Positions 47,263-59,300 of a stretch of DNA of 64,000 bases are shown piece after piece. Each line of letters begins with the position of its first letter. Within the stretch, counting starts at the first letter, position 1. This DNA comes from Primulina eburnea (lineage: Eukaryota; Streptophyta; Magnoliopsida; Lamiales; Gesneriaceae). The notes under the pieces were generated by a model. It was not told where the DNA came from. It ran no database searches and saw nothing but the letters and a program-made list of their open reading frames with translations. The position numbers and the translations under genes are program-made. The stretch lies in the NCBI RefSeq assembly GCF_022965805.1, contig NC_133101.1, positions 48,812,342 through 48,876,341 of the forward strand, in the 5' to 3' direction.

Positions 47263-49500
47263 TGTAATACCCGGGAATTTAATTACCATAATCTGAAATG
47301 ATTTGGATATGATTACTGTAATCGGAGATTAATTCGGAATGATTTATTGAATTAATCAAGATAATTATAGACGGGACGCGTTCTTGTTAGATTTTGAAAG
47401 GAAGAATATTGTGTGTGCGTGACTCGAAGGTCTCGCGCATATGCGCGAGAAGTGTACGCGCATATGCGCGAGCCATGCGAGAAGCCAAGGGAGAAATCCA
47501 GAAGGTTTGGCGCACATGCGCGGTGTAAGTGCGCGCACATGCGCGGCAAGGCCAGAACCAGTGGCGCATACGCGCGAATAGAGTGGCGCATATGCGCGGG
47601 AGGGCCAGAAGGGGTGTCGCATATGCGCGGAATTAATGGCGCATATGCGCGAGTAGCAGTTTCGCCGAGACAGTAGGTCTCGCGCATATGCGCGAGTAGT
47701 GGCCGCGCATATGCGCGAGTAGGCGCGAGACGTGTTGCGCGAAGGACGAGCCATGTGCTTTGCTGCATGTGAGTGTAAGTATATATATATATTTACATGC
47801 GTAAATCTCATTTCAGAAGAGGAGAAATCGAGATTTGAAGGGAAAGCTTCGTTCTTAATGTTCAAAATCAATTTATGAGCGATTCGTCTATCTGAATTGA
47901 AATCCGACTTCGGTACCGTGTTTGTATCAACACAGGCTACAAGTGGACGTAAGTTTTATTACGTTTAGACAAGATTTGAATTTATGATGTTGTTAGAATT
48001 GAATATGATTCAGATATGGTGTTTCTGCTACCGTAGATATTGTAGAATCAAAGTCAGATTTAGAAACAGATTGTTTAGGGAATTGTTATGAATTTTAGAG
48101 TTGAGTTGATTGAGATTGCTATCAGAATTATGCTGTTATTCATTTTACAGGATACCGGTACTGAAGTTATAGAATGTACTGAGATTTTTTAGGAATTCTG
48201 GTATTATACTTGTGATGTTAAGACTGACGGGGTTACAAGACTGTATTATTATGCCGTCTAAACATCAGTGGGTACAGATTGATCGGATTCAGTATTGGTT
48301 TCGGTTATCTTGTGATATGGTTGATATGAATCAGATTGTAGTTTATTCAGATATTGACCAGACAGATTTTTAATTGGATTATACATTGATACATTGTATT
48401 GGTTATTGTCATTTCAGATCAGATATGGACAAATTCGACTTCGAGACTTCGTCTTCATCGGACGAGGACGACAAAGGTATAATGCATGTGATATTCGGGA
48501 AGTCCCAACTCAAATGAAATCTCATTTGAGTTTCCCAACAAAATCACATACTAGACTGTTGTCTATATTTTATTATATTTATGCTTTGATTATAGAATTG
48601 TATTCATATATAGGAGATTATTGTCATATTCAGCTATGAATATGATTATGCTTTGTTTACAGATTTCTATTCATTGCATTTAAGATAGGAAAGTCTTGAC
48701 AGCCATTGTCAGACTTCTAGACGTTCGGTGTATCTCAACTTAGGAGTAGCCATTACTCCTATTGCCAGCCGTTGATACAGCTCGGACCGAAGTCTAGGAA
48801 TAAGACGTACAGCACCTCGATTGGTAGGGTAGGTGACAGCCAGTGACGTCTTATTCACCCCGGGATCCCTAGAGTTATAGTTGAGTCGAGTCTAGACATG
48901 ATTTGATTAGGACTGCATGCTTATATGGATGTGGCTCCTAGATCATGGGACCCCTCGTTATTGCTTCCAGTTGTGCTAGCATGTCTTTATGATTTAGATT
49001 GGTTATATGCATGTTTAGCTGATTTGAAGTGCATGCTTATTGTGATTAGATTTCATAGCTTATGAAATCTAATGTTTTGATTTTATTCGTGACAGCATGT
49101 TTCATGAATTATTTTATGTATATACATGTTTACCATGTTGTATACTGGGATTTATTTCTCACCGGAGTTATCCGGCTGTTGTCTTGTTTTGTATGTGTGC
49201 ATGACAACAGGAGGGGCTGGTTCGGGGTCAAGATGATGATGAGAAAAGACGAGTTTAGCGTGGTGATTCCGGACTTACAGTAGACTGGGTTTTATTACTG
49301 GACTTTAGTAGTTGAACCTTAAATTAGCTTGTTGTACGTTTAATACTGAAATGTATTTTATACAGACATATATAGTATTTAGATTCCATTACCTTCCGCA
49401 GTTATATTTTAAAACGAAAAATTTTTAGACCCTGTTTATCAGAACAGATAATTAAATCCCAAAGACGATTAAGAAGATGATTAGCGTCCGGGTCCCCACA
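47263..49500 (+). mobile_element. 3' LTR of element 3
   Basis: 2238 bp, from TGTAATACCCGGG to GGTCCCCACA. It is related to LTR 1 and LTR 2 at both termini and in the TTCGACTTC...CGAGGA and TAGCGTCCGGGTCC blocks. It carries ten CGCGCATATGCGCG-type palindromes (47432-47719), then TATATATATATA (about 47780) as a probable TATA box. The right flank is GAGTG; the left flank is in the gap. Confidence 0.9.
47432..47719. repeat. Ten CGCGCATATGCGCG palindromes in LTR 3
   Basis: Copies start near 47432, 47457, 47511, 47531, 47564, 47586, 47618, 47639, 47679 and 47704, at spacings of about 20-50 bp. Several are extended to CTCGCGCATATGCGCGAG. Two carry CATATG changed to CACATG and one to CATACG. Open frames across it (Arg/Ala/Tyr-rich) are repeat translations, not genes. 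Confidence 0.96.
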
Positions 49501-50872
49501 GAGTGTATACATCTTAGTTTATGGTTGTACACCATTAGTTCCTATGACCCGGGACAACATTGAGACTCTATATGCTAGCATTGCACTTTGACTTGTTTAC
49601 CGACTCATATGGGGTCCTCAGGTGGCAAGGTTGGGTGTTTTGTCGAAACATATAGGAGTCGATGCATTGTAGTCGGAGATTCACAGATTACCTTCAGGTA
49701 TGGATATCCTACGTGATCTCATGTGTATGTAGTTTTAAATATCTGATCAGAGTGTTGGTGGTAGTTAATAAAGGGGTTTCTTAGATTACACCATCGATGC
49801 AACTAAGACATGACGCATAGTATCGATTCTTTGACAGCTCTCGATATACCAATAGTTGTCGAATCGATCGGGATATACGAGATGAAGGGACCGTAGTGTA
49901 CGCTAACCATAATAGAATGGTTTTTGCAGGCACTATCATTTGATACCTAGGGAATCATGTAAGCGATACTTCTAGGCATTTAACATGATTGGTTGGGTAC
50001 TATCAAACTTGAGTTCTGACGCCCTTATTATCAAGGAGTTTATAAGTAATAATGGAGCAACTGTGTATGCTCATATAAGGACATGTTCAGTCACGAATCA
50101 CATTGAGATGTGAACCAACTACTAGTTGTATTATTGAACCATTGAGGGTTACACAAGTGCTAACTCTCTAGATCTCATTGAGAAGAAAAATAGTTCAATA
50201 TGTTGAACGGCTTATAAAAAAGTTTACAGAGGCAAACAAAAATAGAAGTATGACTTCTATAAGATAATTATGGGGAATGTAATTTTAATTTATGAAAGTG
50301 CTCTTAAATTAAAAGATGGCTCAAATAAATAATGTATTTGAAAATTGTGCTTCTTATAAACATTATTATGGATTAAAATTAAATTAATTCAAGCATTGAA
50401 TTATTTAAACACTAATGGACCTAGTAAATCCGGAATAACTAAATTAATTCAAGTGTTGAATTAATTAAATAAATTGGGTCTTTTAGAGCTCAATAAGAAA
50501 TAATTATTCAACTAGTGGACTTGAATAAAATCAAGTAAAGTTTAAATGGTCTCAAATTTGTTTAAGATATTTAAATTAATGTCAATGGGCTTTGTAAATG
50601 TTACAAGCCCAAATAATATGCATGGGGAGGTGAAGAGTTGGGAGACAAGTTTTTCAATAGACAAGGCATGTGTCTCATATGCACTTTAATTTTTCAATCA
50701 CCAAGAAAAGTTTTCCCTGCTCTCCTCACACACATGATGGCTGAAATTTCTGAGCTATATTCTCTCAATATTTTATTTTTCAATTGTTGAGGATTTCATA
50801 CTCTTCTCAATAAAAAATACTCTAATTTTTCTAGTGCAAAATTAGAGTGGATCTTCCTAGTTAGTGGTGTGA
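49501..50872 (+). mobile_element. Copia LTR fragment (family of the solo LTR at 19955-32126)
   Basis: It is collinear with the reverse complement of 31680-30640: GGTTGTACACCATTAGT, ACCATCGATGCAAC, a TCGAATCGATCGGGATAT block and CTAACCATAATAGAATGG. Both ends are lost: the left to element 3, the right to a junction with the LTR of the next copia element near 50872. Confidence 0.8.
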
Positions 50873-51817
50873 ATCCACGGCTAACTGTATCCCTGAACTA
50901 TTGATGATCACACAAGCATTGGATCATTTTGTTTCCGTGGAGAGAATAGATTCAAGTAGTTGAATTTATATAAAATTATGATATAGTAAATTCAAGTAGT
51001 TGAATTTATGATAATTAAATTTTGAGAAAAATAAATTCAAGGAGTTGAATTTATGAGATAGTAAATTCAAGAAGTAGAATTTATGAATTTATAAAATTTG
51101 GAGAGAATAAATTCAAGGAGTTTATAAAATTTGAGGATTTAATTTATTAAACTCAAAAGTTGAGTTTATTAAATATTAAATTAAATATAATGAGAAATAT
51201 GTTTACTGGACTTGTAGGATTACAAGTCCAACATACTAAATAATTAAAGTTAATAATGAACCTTGATTAATTAATTAAACTAGTTGGACTAGCTCAATTA
51301 ACTAATCGAGCTCATTAATGTTAATTAAAGGGCCCAAATATAATATTATGGTAATTAGGTTATAAAGGCTTGGTTTTAAGTAAGAAACCAAAAAAAATGC
51401 AAGCCTCCATGACACAAAATTTTCGAAAAACAGCCTCTCTTTTCTTTCCAAAATTTCGGCCACTCTCTTTGAAAAAGGAGGTTGAGTCGTCTCTCGAATT
51501 TCGATCTTCAACTTTGAAACTTCTTCCAAATATTCTAATTCTATTTGGAAGAGGAACTTATCTTCCAGTCGTGGACCTGATTCGAAGAAAAAGAAATGAG
51601 TTCTCAAAGAAAGTTCATAGGGAATTCAACAAGAGCTATATCCGCCTATATCGAAATAGTTGTAGCCGACCGAATTAATTCACTAAAAGTATAAATTTTA
51701 ACACCCTATGAATTTTTATTTAATTAAACCATACGAGTGTCCAAAGATATTTTAAATGTCAAAATAAAATTTTAAAACTACCGCTACGTTTGGGCACGAG
51801 AAATCAGAGATCCAACA
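50873..51817 (+). mobile_element. 5' LTR of copia element B, 5' part missing
   Basis: It matches 57400-58097 plus 60096-60344 of the 3' LTR and ends GAAATCAGAGATCCAACA. The first roughly 1 kb of the LTR, including the TGTTAGAG start, is absent and replaced by the other copia LTR. It contains an array of AT-rich palindromes (50948-51169). Confidence 0.85.
50948..51169. repeat. AT-rich palindrome array in copia LTR B
   Basis: Units such as AAATTCAAGTAGTTGAATTT (near 50988) recur at 50948, 50986, 51031, 51061, 51108 (partial) and 51147. The last one is AAACTCAAAAGTTGAGTTT, with both arms changed. The 3' LTR has the same array at about 57476-57690. Confidence 0.93.
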
Positions 51818-51818
51818 G

Positions 51819-51834
51819 TGGTATCAGAGCCATG
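51819..51834 (+). other. Primer-binding site, initiator tRNA-Met (copia B)
   Basis: TGGTATCAGAGCCATG starts one base after the LTR end, the standard site for plant Ty1-copia elements. Confidence 0.93.
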
Positions 51835-52431
51835 TTCTCTATATCATAAGCTTTTAAATCATATTGAATAATTTATTTCTAACCACGCAAGAAAATTTTT
51901 CAGAAAATTGAAGCACCATCAAAATTTAACTTTTATCAGATTTTCGGAAAAAAAATCGGATCGGCCCAGAACTGTTCCTAGCAGACCGCGCATGCAGGGC
52001 CACGTGCGCAGAGTCAGCATGCACTGCACGCACAGGACATGCTGCTGCCCGAAACTTTCGGGCAGCGGGCGGCCGGCTCATTCCCGTGTACTGTGCTAGA
52101 TAATGGGCTTGAATTATTTGAGCCTAGGGTGCGATTTTCTGATTTTTCATATTACTGGATCTTTATTAAAAGTGAAGCGAAGCACGCGGAGGTTGCATAA
52201 AGATGCAAACTTTTATAAATTATAATTGGCTGATATTATTCGAGATTATAATTTGCTAATTGGACTCTACGAGCCCACTAAAGAAATACGATTTCCCTTT
52301 TTCATCAAAGGGTGGTGGAAATGTCAAAATAGTGGTAGTGGATTTATAAAATAAAAATCCATATTTTATATATTAGAATTATTTTAAAATTATCAGTAAC
52401 AATTATCTGTTTTCATTTTCAGTATATTTAC

Positions 52432-53240
52432 GATGACTACTCGTAGCCCGCTTTCGATCATTCTCGATCAAAACGAGTTGATTAGCCCTAACTATAATGG
52501 CTGGTTTCAAAATTTAAAGATTATTTTGAACTCGAAAAAGATTGTGTATGTGCTTGATAAGAAGTCACCGAAGGAGGCAGCTTTGGACATCAGTGAGACT
52601 GAACTAGCTAAGCTTGAGAAATAGTGGGACCATGATCTCCAAGCTAAAAGCTATATGTTGGCTTCTATGTCGAATGAACTGAAAATGCGGTTTGAGGAGG
52701 CTGTGAATGCTGCTGACATTTACCTTCATCTGAAAGAGTTATATGGAGTACAGACTCCTCAGAGAGATATGCTACTGGGAAAGAACTCATGACTACACGT
52801 CTTTGAGATGGGACTTTTGTCCATGAGCATGGTGTTAGAATGATTGGGCTCATTGAGAAATTGGTGGGGCTCGACGTGGTTATTCCTGGTGAGCTTGCGA
52901 TTGATATTCTCCTGTTGTCACCACCCCCTCATTCAATGGATTTGTGGTTAATTTTAATATGAACAAGCTTGAGGCCACCCTTGAAGAGTTGGTCAATATG
53001 TTTAATACTTATGAGGCCACAATCAAAAAGAAGAAACATGTTCTTTTAGTGGGTTCTTCGTCTGGTACGAAAAAAGGATCCCCAAATAAAGGCAAGAAGT
53101 GTTCTGCATATCTGAAGAAGAACAAGCCCAATAAGAACCAACTCTGGGGCACACAAAGCCAAACAAGTCAAAACAAGTATGTTTCCACTGCAACAAGCCT
53201 GGACATTGGAGGCATAATTGCACGGAGTATCTTGCCCAGA
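52432..53240 (+). pseudogene. Copia B gag
   Basis: The start is MTTRSPLSIILDQNELISPN. An in-frame stop (TAG) occurs after 63 codons, and further indels put the rest in other frames. The C-terminal zinc knuckle CFHCNKPGHWRHNC is readable near 53180. The N-terminal pattern (NYNGWFQNLKIILNSKK) resembles Angela-type Gag, and the long LTR of about 2 kb fits that lineage; the lineage call is moderate. This copy cannot make an intact Gag. Confidence 0.85.
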
Positions 53241-54400
53241 AGAGTTTTGGCCATGGTATGTTTTACATTGAATTTAATGTCTCTATTAATTCCTCTTCTT
53301 GGGTATTGGATACCGGATGTGGTTCTCATCAATGCAATGATTTGCAGGTGATGGGAAAAAGAAAGAGGCTTAGATATGATGAGACATTTCTAAGGCTACG
53401 AAATGGAGCAAGAGTTGTTTTCACTGCCATTAGAGACGTTACTTTAATTTTGGAAAATGATTTTAAGTTGTTTTTTAGAGATGTTTTATTTGTTCCTAAA
53501 TTGGTTAAGAACATTCTTTCTATTTCAATGCTTGATAGTGATGGTTATTCTTGTGTTTTTGCTAAAGATGTTTGCAGTTTATATAAGAATGAATGTTTGA
53601 TTGGAACCGGAGAATTAACAAACAATCTCTATAACTTAAAATTGAAAGATATTAAATCAAACAATATCCATGTGCATACGAAAACAACAATAAACATAAG
53701 AAAAATGGAAGATCTGAATCCCGCATAAATATGACACGCTAAACTAGGTCATATTTCCCAAATAATGATGCACAAGCTAGTGGGAGAAAGCATGTTTGAC
53801 TTGTTAGACATAAATTCTCTACCTACTTGTGAGTCTTGTCTAAAAGGAAAATGACCAAGACTCCATTTAATGGAAAAATGGAACATGCGCATGGTCTACT
53901 GGATTTGATCCATACAGACGTTTGTGGCCCGCAAAGTTTTAGCACAAAATTTGGGCAATCCTACTTAATTACCTTTACTGATGACCATTTGAGGTATGAG
54001 TATGTTTATTTGATGAAACACAAATCTGAAGTATTTGAAAAATTCAAAGAATTCAGATCTGAAGTAGAAAACCAGCTAGAAAAAAGTATTAAGACACTTC
54101 GAACTGATCGAGGTGGAGAATACTTGAGTGCTAAATTTTTGGGTTATCTTAGAGAGAATGGGATTCTCTCACACTGGACTCCACCAGAAACACCAAGATT
54201 GAATGGTGTTTCTAAATGTCGTAATCGAACCTTGATGGACATGGTTCTATCTATGATGGAATTCACTGAATTACCTACAACGTTTTGGGGATTTGCGCTT
54301 GAAATTGCGGCAATGTTAATGAATAATGTCCATAAAAATACACTGAATAAAATGCTATATGAGATATTGATGGGAAAAACTCCAAAATATTCTTTTTGAG
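53241..54400 (+). pseudogene. Copia B protease and integrase
   Basis: The protease active site is SSWVLDTGCGSH near 53300. Integrase follows: the zinc-binding start (HAKLGHIS near 53738, then CESCLKGK near 53830), first catalytic Asp in DLIHTDVCGPQ, and second in TLRTDRGGEYLS. The third catalytic residue, normally Glu in a S-E-R-x-N-R-T-L pattern, reads K (VSKCRNRTL). There are stops near 53728 and a frame change near 53836. Integrase is therefore inactive by both frame and active-site loss. Confidence 0.87.
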
Positions 54401-56330
54401 AATATGGGTATGTCCTGCTTACGTGAAGCAGAAAGTAGGAGACAAATTGGATAGTAGATCCACTTTGTGCTACTTTATGATATCCAAATAATTCTGTTGG
54501 ATATTATTTCTAACACTCCCAATGAAGCAAAAATGTATGTTTCAAAAAATGCCACCTTTTTGGAAAAGGAATTTCTATTAGATAGAAAAGGAATGATGAT
54601 AGAACTTGAAGAAATTCAAGATACTCACTCAATTGTAGAAGTTGAACCAAATACCAACAACCAGTTGTTGAAGTACAAGATCCTAGAAGGTCTGATAGGG
54701 TTATTAGACCACCTGCAAGATATACGCTTCTTCATGCACAAAGTCATGATGAGGCTTGTGTTTGATGTGATCCAATAAATTTCAAAGAAGCAATATATGA
54801 TAATGATTCTACCAAATGGCTTGAAGCCATGTAGTTTGAAATGGACTCTATGTATTCAAACCAAGTCTGGACATTGGTGGATCCACCTGAGGGAATCGTT
54901 CCCATAGGATGCAAATGGATATAGAAAAAAAAGCTTGGGTGGATGGGAAGGTATTGACCTTCAAAGCAAGACTGGTTGCAAAAGGTTATACTCAAAGGCA
55001 AGAAATTGACCAGGAGAAAAAATTTTCACCAGTTGCTATTTTTAAGTCCATTAGAATATTACTAGCCATAGCAGAATGGTATGACTAAAAAGATATGGCG
55101 AATGGATGTAAAGACTGCATTCCTTAATGGTGACATCAAAGAAGATATTTATAAGTCTCAACATGAGGGATACACATCAGTAGGAAGTGAGCATAAGGTA
55201 TGCAAACTTCAGACATCAGTATATGGTCTCAAGCATGCGTCAAAGAGTTGGAACCTCATATTTGATAGCACTATCAAGGAATATGGTTTTGCTAAAAATC
55301 CCGAGGAACCATGCGTGTATAAGAAAGTTAGTGGAAGTGCAGTGACATTCCTAGTACTTTATGTGATGACATATTACTCATTGGGAATGACGTAGGACTA
55401 CTGCAATCAACTAAAGTATGGTTAGTAAGTAAAATCTCTATAAAATACATGGGTGAAGCATCATATGTATTGGGAATACAAATCTATAGAGATAGATGAA
55501 AAAGAATGTTGGGACTCACCCAAGCCACTTATATCGATACCATTCTGAAGTGATTCTTTATGGAAGAGTCCAAGAGAGGATACTTACCAATGTATCATGG
55601 TGTTACTCTATCTAAAGCTATGTGTCCCAAAACTGATGAATAGATAGAGATGATGACACATATTCGATATGCGTCAGCCATTGGTAGTATAATGGATGGT
55701 ATGATATCGACACGTCGTGATATTGCTTACGCTCTGAATGTTACAAGCAGATATCAGGCGAACCCTAGTCCAATGCATTGGAAGGCTGTGAAAGATATTC
55801 TTAAGTACTTGAGAAGGACTAAGAACTTGTTCATGGTCTATGGGGGTGGAGAATTGAAATTGGAATGCTACACTGATTCTAACTTCCAATGTGACGTAGA
55901 TGATTCAAAATCGACATCTGGTTTTGTATTGATGCTAAATGGTGCGGTTGTATCTTGGAAAAGTTCCAAGCAATACACCGTTGCGGATTCCACCAATGAA
56001 GCTGAATACATTGCTACATCTGCTGCAGCCAAAGAGGTAGTTTGGATGAGGAATTTTGTTCAAGAGTTGGGTGTTATTTCCAATGGATTTGATCTAGTCC
56101 CGGTGTACTGCGACAATACTGGTGCCGTGGCGCAAGCAAAGAAACAAAGGTTTCATTAGCGATCCAAACATGTACTGAAAAAATTCCACATCATCCGGGA
56201 GATTGTGGGAAGAGGAGATATATCAGTAAAAGAGTACCCTCTGCAGATGATGTTGTTGATCCACTTACAAAGCCCTTTCCAGGACCATTGTTTGAGAAGC
56301 ATCACGAAGCAATGTGATTAAAGTTTATGG
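54401..56330 (+). pseudogene. Copia B reverse transcriptase and RNase H
   Basis: RT motifs: RMDVKTAFLNGDIKEDIY, LQTSVYGLKHASKSWN, then LVLYVMTYYSLGM, where the catalytic YVDD is destroyed by a one-base loss near 55365. The RNase H region is well preserved from 55650 to 56159: RRDIAYALNVTSRYQANPS, LECYTDSNFQCDVDDSKSTS, DSTNEAEYIATSAAAKEVVW and VYCDNTGAVAQAKKQR. A stop follows at 56157 where the related protein would continue. RT would copy the RNA and RNase H degrade it; neither is intact here. Confidence 0.88.
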
Positions 56331-56343
56331 GTAGTTGGCTCTA

Positions 56344-56358
56344 GAGCAAGTGGGAGAT
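56344..56358 (+). other. Polypurine tract of copia B
   Basis: GAGCAAGTGGGAGAT lies directly before the 3' LTR start TGTTAGAGTAGATG (56359). Position and composition fit the plus-strand primer. Confidence 0.75.
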
Positions 56359-59300
56359 TGTTAGAGTAGATGCCTTGTAAGTCAATTGTTGGCTAACGAA
56401 TTTATTGACTCAGTAGTAATAAAAAATATTTATTTTAATTAATTCATTATTTCATGATTTTTTATTTCTTTATCTGTATACCCATGTGATCAACATAGAT
56501 AAAGACCTTGATTATGCTTTAATACAAATGAATCGTAATTCTGTGTTGAAACTCAATTGTAAACACTGTATGATCTAAATTCGTTTCTAGTCGATTCAGC
56601 CGCCTAAACGTGGATAAAGGTTTCTTGAGCTCGAGACTAGTATCTGTGATGTTGTGTGCCACATTTCTTGGTAAGGGCATAGAGATTTTCAAACATGCAA
56701 ATGAGTAGTCAATGATGATTATACTGAACTACCCTCCCTAAGACTTTTCAAGTGATTATCATTCATCGAGAGGATAAGTCAGTGGTTGTGATTGTACACT
56801 ATTAGTCCTTATGATCTGGGACAACACTGAGGCTTTATCTGATAGAGTTGTACTTTGACTCATTTATCCACTCGAGGAGGGTCATCAAGTGGCAAGATTG
56901 GGTACATTTGCGACACATGTAGGAGCCAGTGCATTGTAGTCGGTAATTCACCGCTCACCTGCGGGTGTGGATATCCTATGTGATCTAATTAAATAATAGT
57001 GTATGGAATCTCTAGCCAGAGTATGAAATGTACGTTAGAGAATGAGTTCTCCAGTTGTACATGCAATGTCACTATTTATTCTCAAATATGTGTCACATAG
57101 TTATCGAATTATTATGCAATACTCGATGAACCAATGGTTGCGCATTCGATAAGGATATATGCATGAGATGAAGGCACGGTACTGTGCCTTAATCATAATC
57201 AACTGGTTCTTGCATGCACTATCAGAGATAACTAGGGAATCATGGAGCGATGCAACTAGACGCTCTTAGCATGAATCAATGAGTTTAATTAGAAATATGA
57301 TTTCTGACATTCTCATGATCAATTGTTGATACTTAGAATAAGACAAATTTAGGGTAAGCCCGAATAAAGATTATTTCCTGAATCACAAAGAGTTGTGAAC
57401 CAACGGCTAGCTGTATCCCTAAACCATTGAGGGTCACACAAGCATTGGATCATTTTGTTTCCGTTGAGAGAATAAATTCAAGTAGTTGAATTTATATATG
57501 ATATAGTAAATTCAAGGAGTTGAATTTATGATAATTAAATTTTGAGAAAAATAAATTCAAGGAGTTGAATTTATGAGATAGTAAATTCAAGAAGTAGAAT
57601 TTATGAATTTATAAAATTTGGAGAGAATAAATTCAAAGAGTTGAATTTATAAAATTTGAGGATTTAATTTATTAAACTCAAAAGATGAGTTTATCAAATA
57701 TTAAATTAAATATAATGAGAAATATGTTTAATGGCTTGCAGAAGTACAAGTCCAACATACTAAATAATTAAAGTTATTAATGAACCTTGAATAATTGATT
57801 AAACTAGTTGGACTAGCCTAACTAATTAATCAAGCTCATTAATGTTAATTAAAGGGCTCAAATATAATATATGATAATTAGGTTATAAAGGCTTGGTTTT
57901 AAGTAGGAGACAAAAAAAAAACCTAGCCTCCATGACACAAAATTTTTGAAAAAGAGCCTCCCTTTTCTCTCCATAATTTCGGCCACTCTATTTGAAAAAG
58001 GAGATTGAGCCGTCTCTCGAATTTTGATCTTCCACGTTGAAACTTCTTCCAAATATTCTAGTGTTATTTGAAAGAGGAACTTATCTTCCAGTCGTGGTGT
58101 AACGTAACGTATTTTAGCTACTTAAAATTTTTGCGGAAAAATAAAAATTTATTAAATAAATAGTAATCCTTCAAGTTGCGATAAAGATAAACATCTCGTC
58201 CAAAATATTTTCAATGAAAAGATTACAAATATAGTTTGCAAAATAATTGGTTTAAAAAACGTAAAGCAATCTCGTGAAAATCATAGTATGTGAAACATGC
58301 ATAAAGTTCTTAAAAACGTAGGCGGTCATCGAGTTTAGCCTCCTGCGCAGACCGAGCCGGCTCATTGGTCCCCACCCCACCCCTCGCCTCATCATACTCG
58401 TCCTCACATGCATCGATCAAGTCTATTGAGTCTAAAGACTCGATATGTATAAACTAGAAATAACAAGTAATACATAATAAAACCACATGCATTTTAAAGT
58501 AGAGCGTACATACTTGAAACTTGAACGTACTTGCATAAACATAGCCGTGCAATCAAAACTAAAAAATTTTCATTAATATACTTGCATCATACATACTTGG
58601 ACATACGTAACATCATTTTACGTAGAGATATGTTTCAAAGCAAGTGCCCCATAACATAGTGCGCCTAATCAGACTAAACCACAATACTAGGCTGGTAGGG
58701 ATGTCCACTATCATATACATGAGATCCCCGGTCATGCTTTATCGGGTGGATTGGTCCTTGTCATGATTTACCACTTTCCAATCATGATCTAAACCCATTC
58801 ATGCTTTACCGGGGTGAGGGACCCCGGCCACGTTCACCGGCTTCCAAACCCGTTCATATTTGGTCACAAGACATTTAGCATACCTCAAAAACATAAAATA
58901 TTTTCTCTGCACGTCGAACATACTAATACATTATGCATGCTTGCTCAAGACAAAAATTTTAATAAATTTTTTTTCCCCATAATGCTTGGCGCTCGGGCGG
59001 TGAAATCTCGCGCCCAAGCTCCGCCCTGCGTTAACTTTTTGGAAAACCAACACAGTTTGAGCAGTCACACGATAATGATCATAACTCACTCGTTTTTTTT
59101 TTCCAAAAATTACCAATTTACTGTCAAATCAAAATTATCGAAGAGTACTACGTTTTATATGTTGAAAGTTTTCCAGAAAATCAACCGAAAATTCACAGTA
59201 CACGAAATGACAACAACATCCGGTTTTGAGATCTAAAAATCGTTTCAAATACAATCCAACAAATTTTGCTCTAACTCTTGCACATCATACATGAATATTT

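Noticed and set aside
47432..47719. CRISPR-like array
   Set aside because: The repeats are palindromes with irregular, non-unique spacers inside an LTR of a plant element. No cas genes are present.
47352..47871. Frames of 138 and 168 codons on the minus strand
   Set aside because: They translate the CGCGCATATGCGCG array as Arg-Ala-Tyr repeats and are antisense in a U3 region.
51819..51834. Possible tRNA fragments at TGGTATCAGAGC sites
   Set aside because: They are primer-binding sites complementary to the 3' end of initiator tRNA-Met. No cloverleaf surrounds them.
58814..59236. 140-codon frame in the solo LTR
   Set aside because: It runs antisense through a solo LTR, has no recognisable domain and is not matched in the collinear LTR at 61643.
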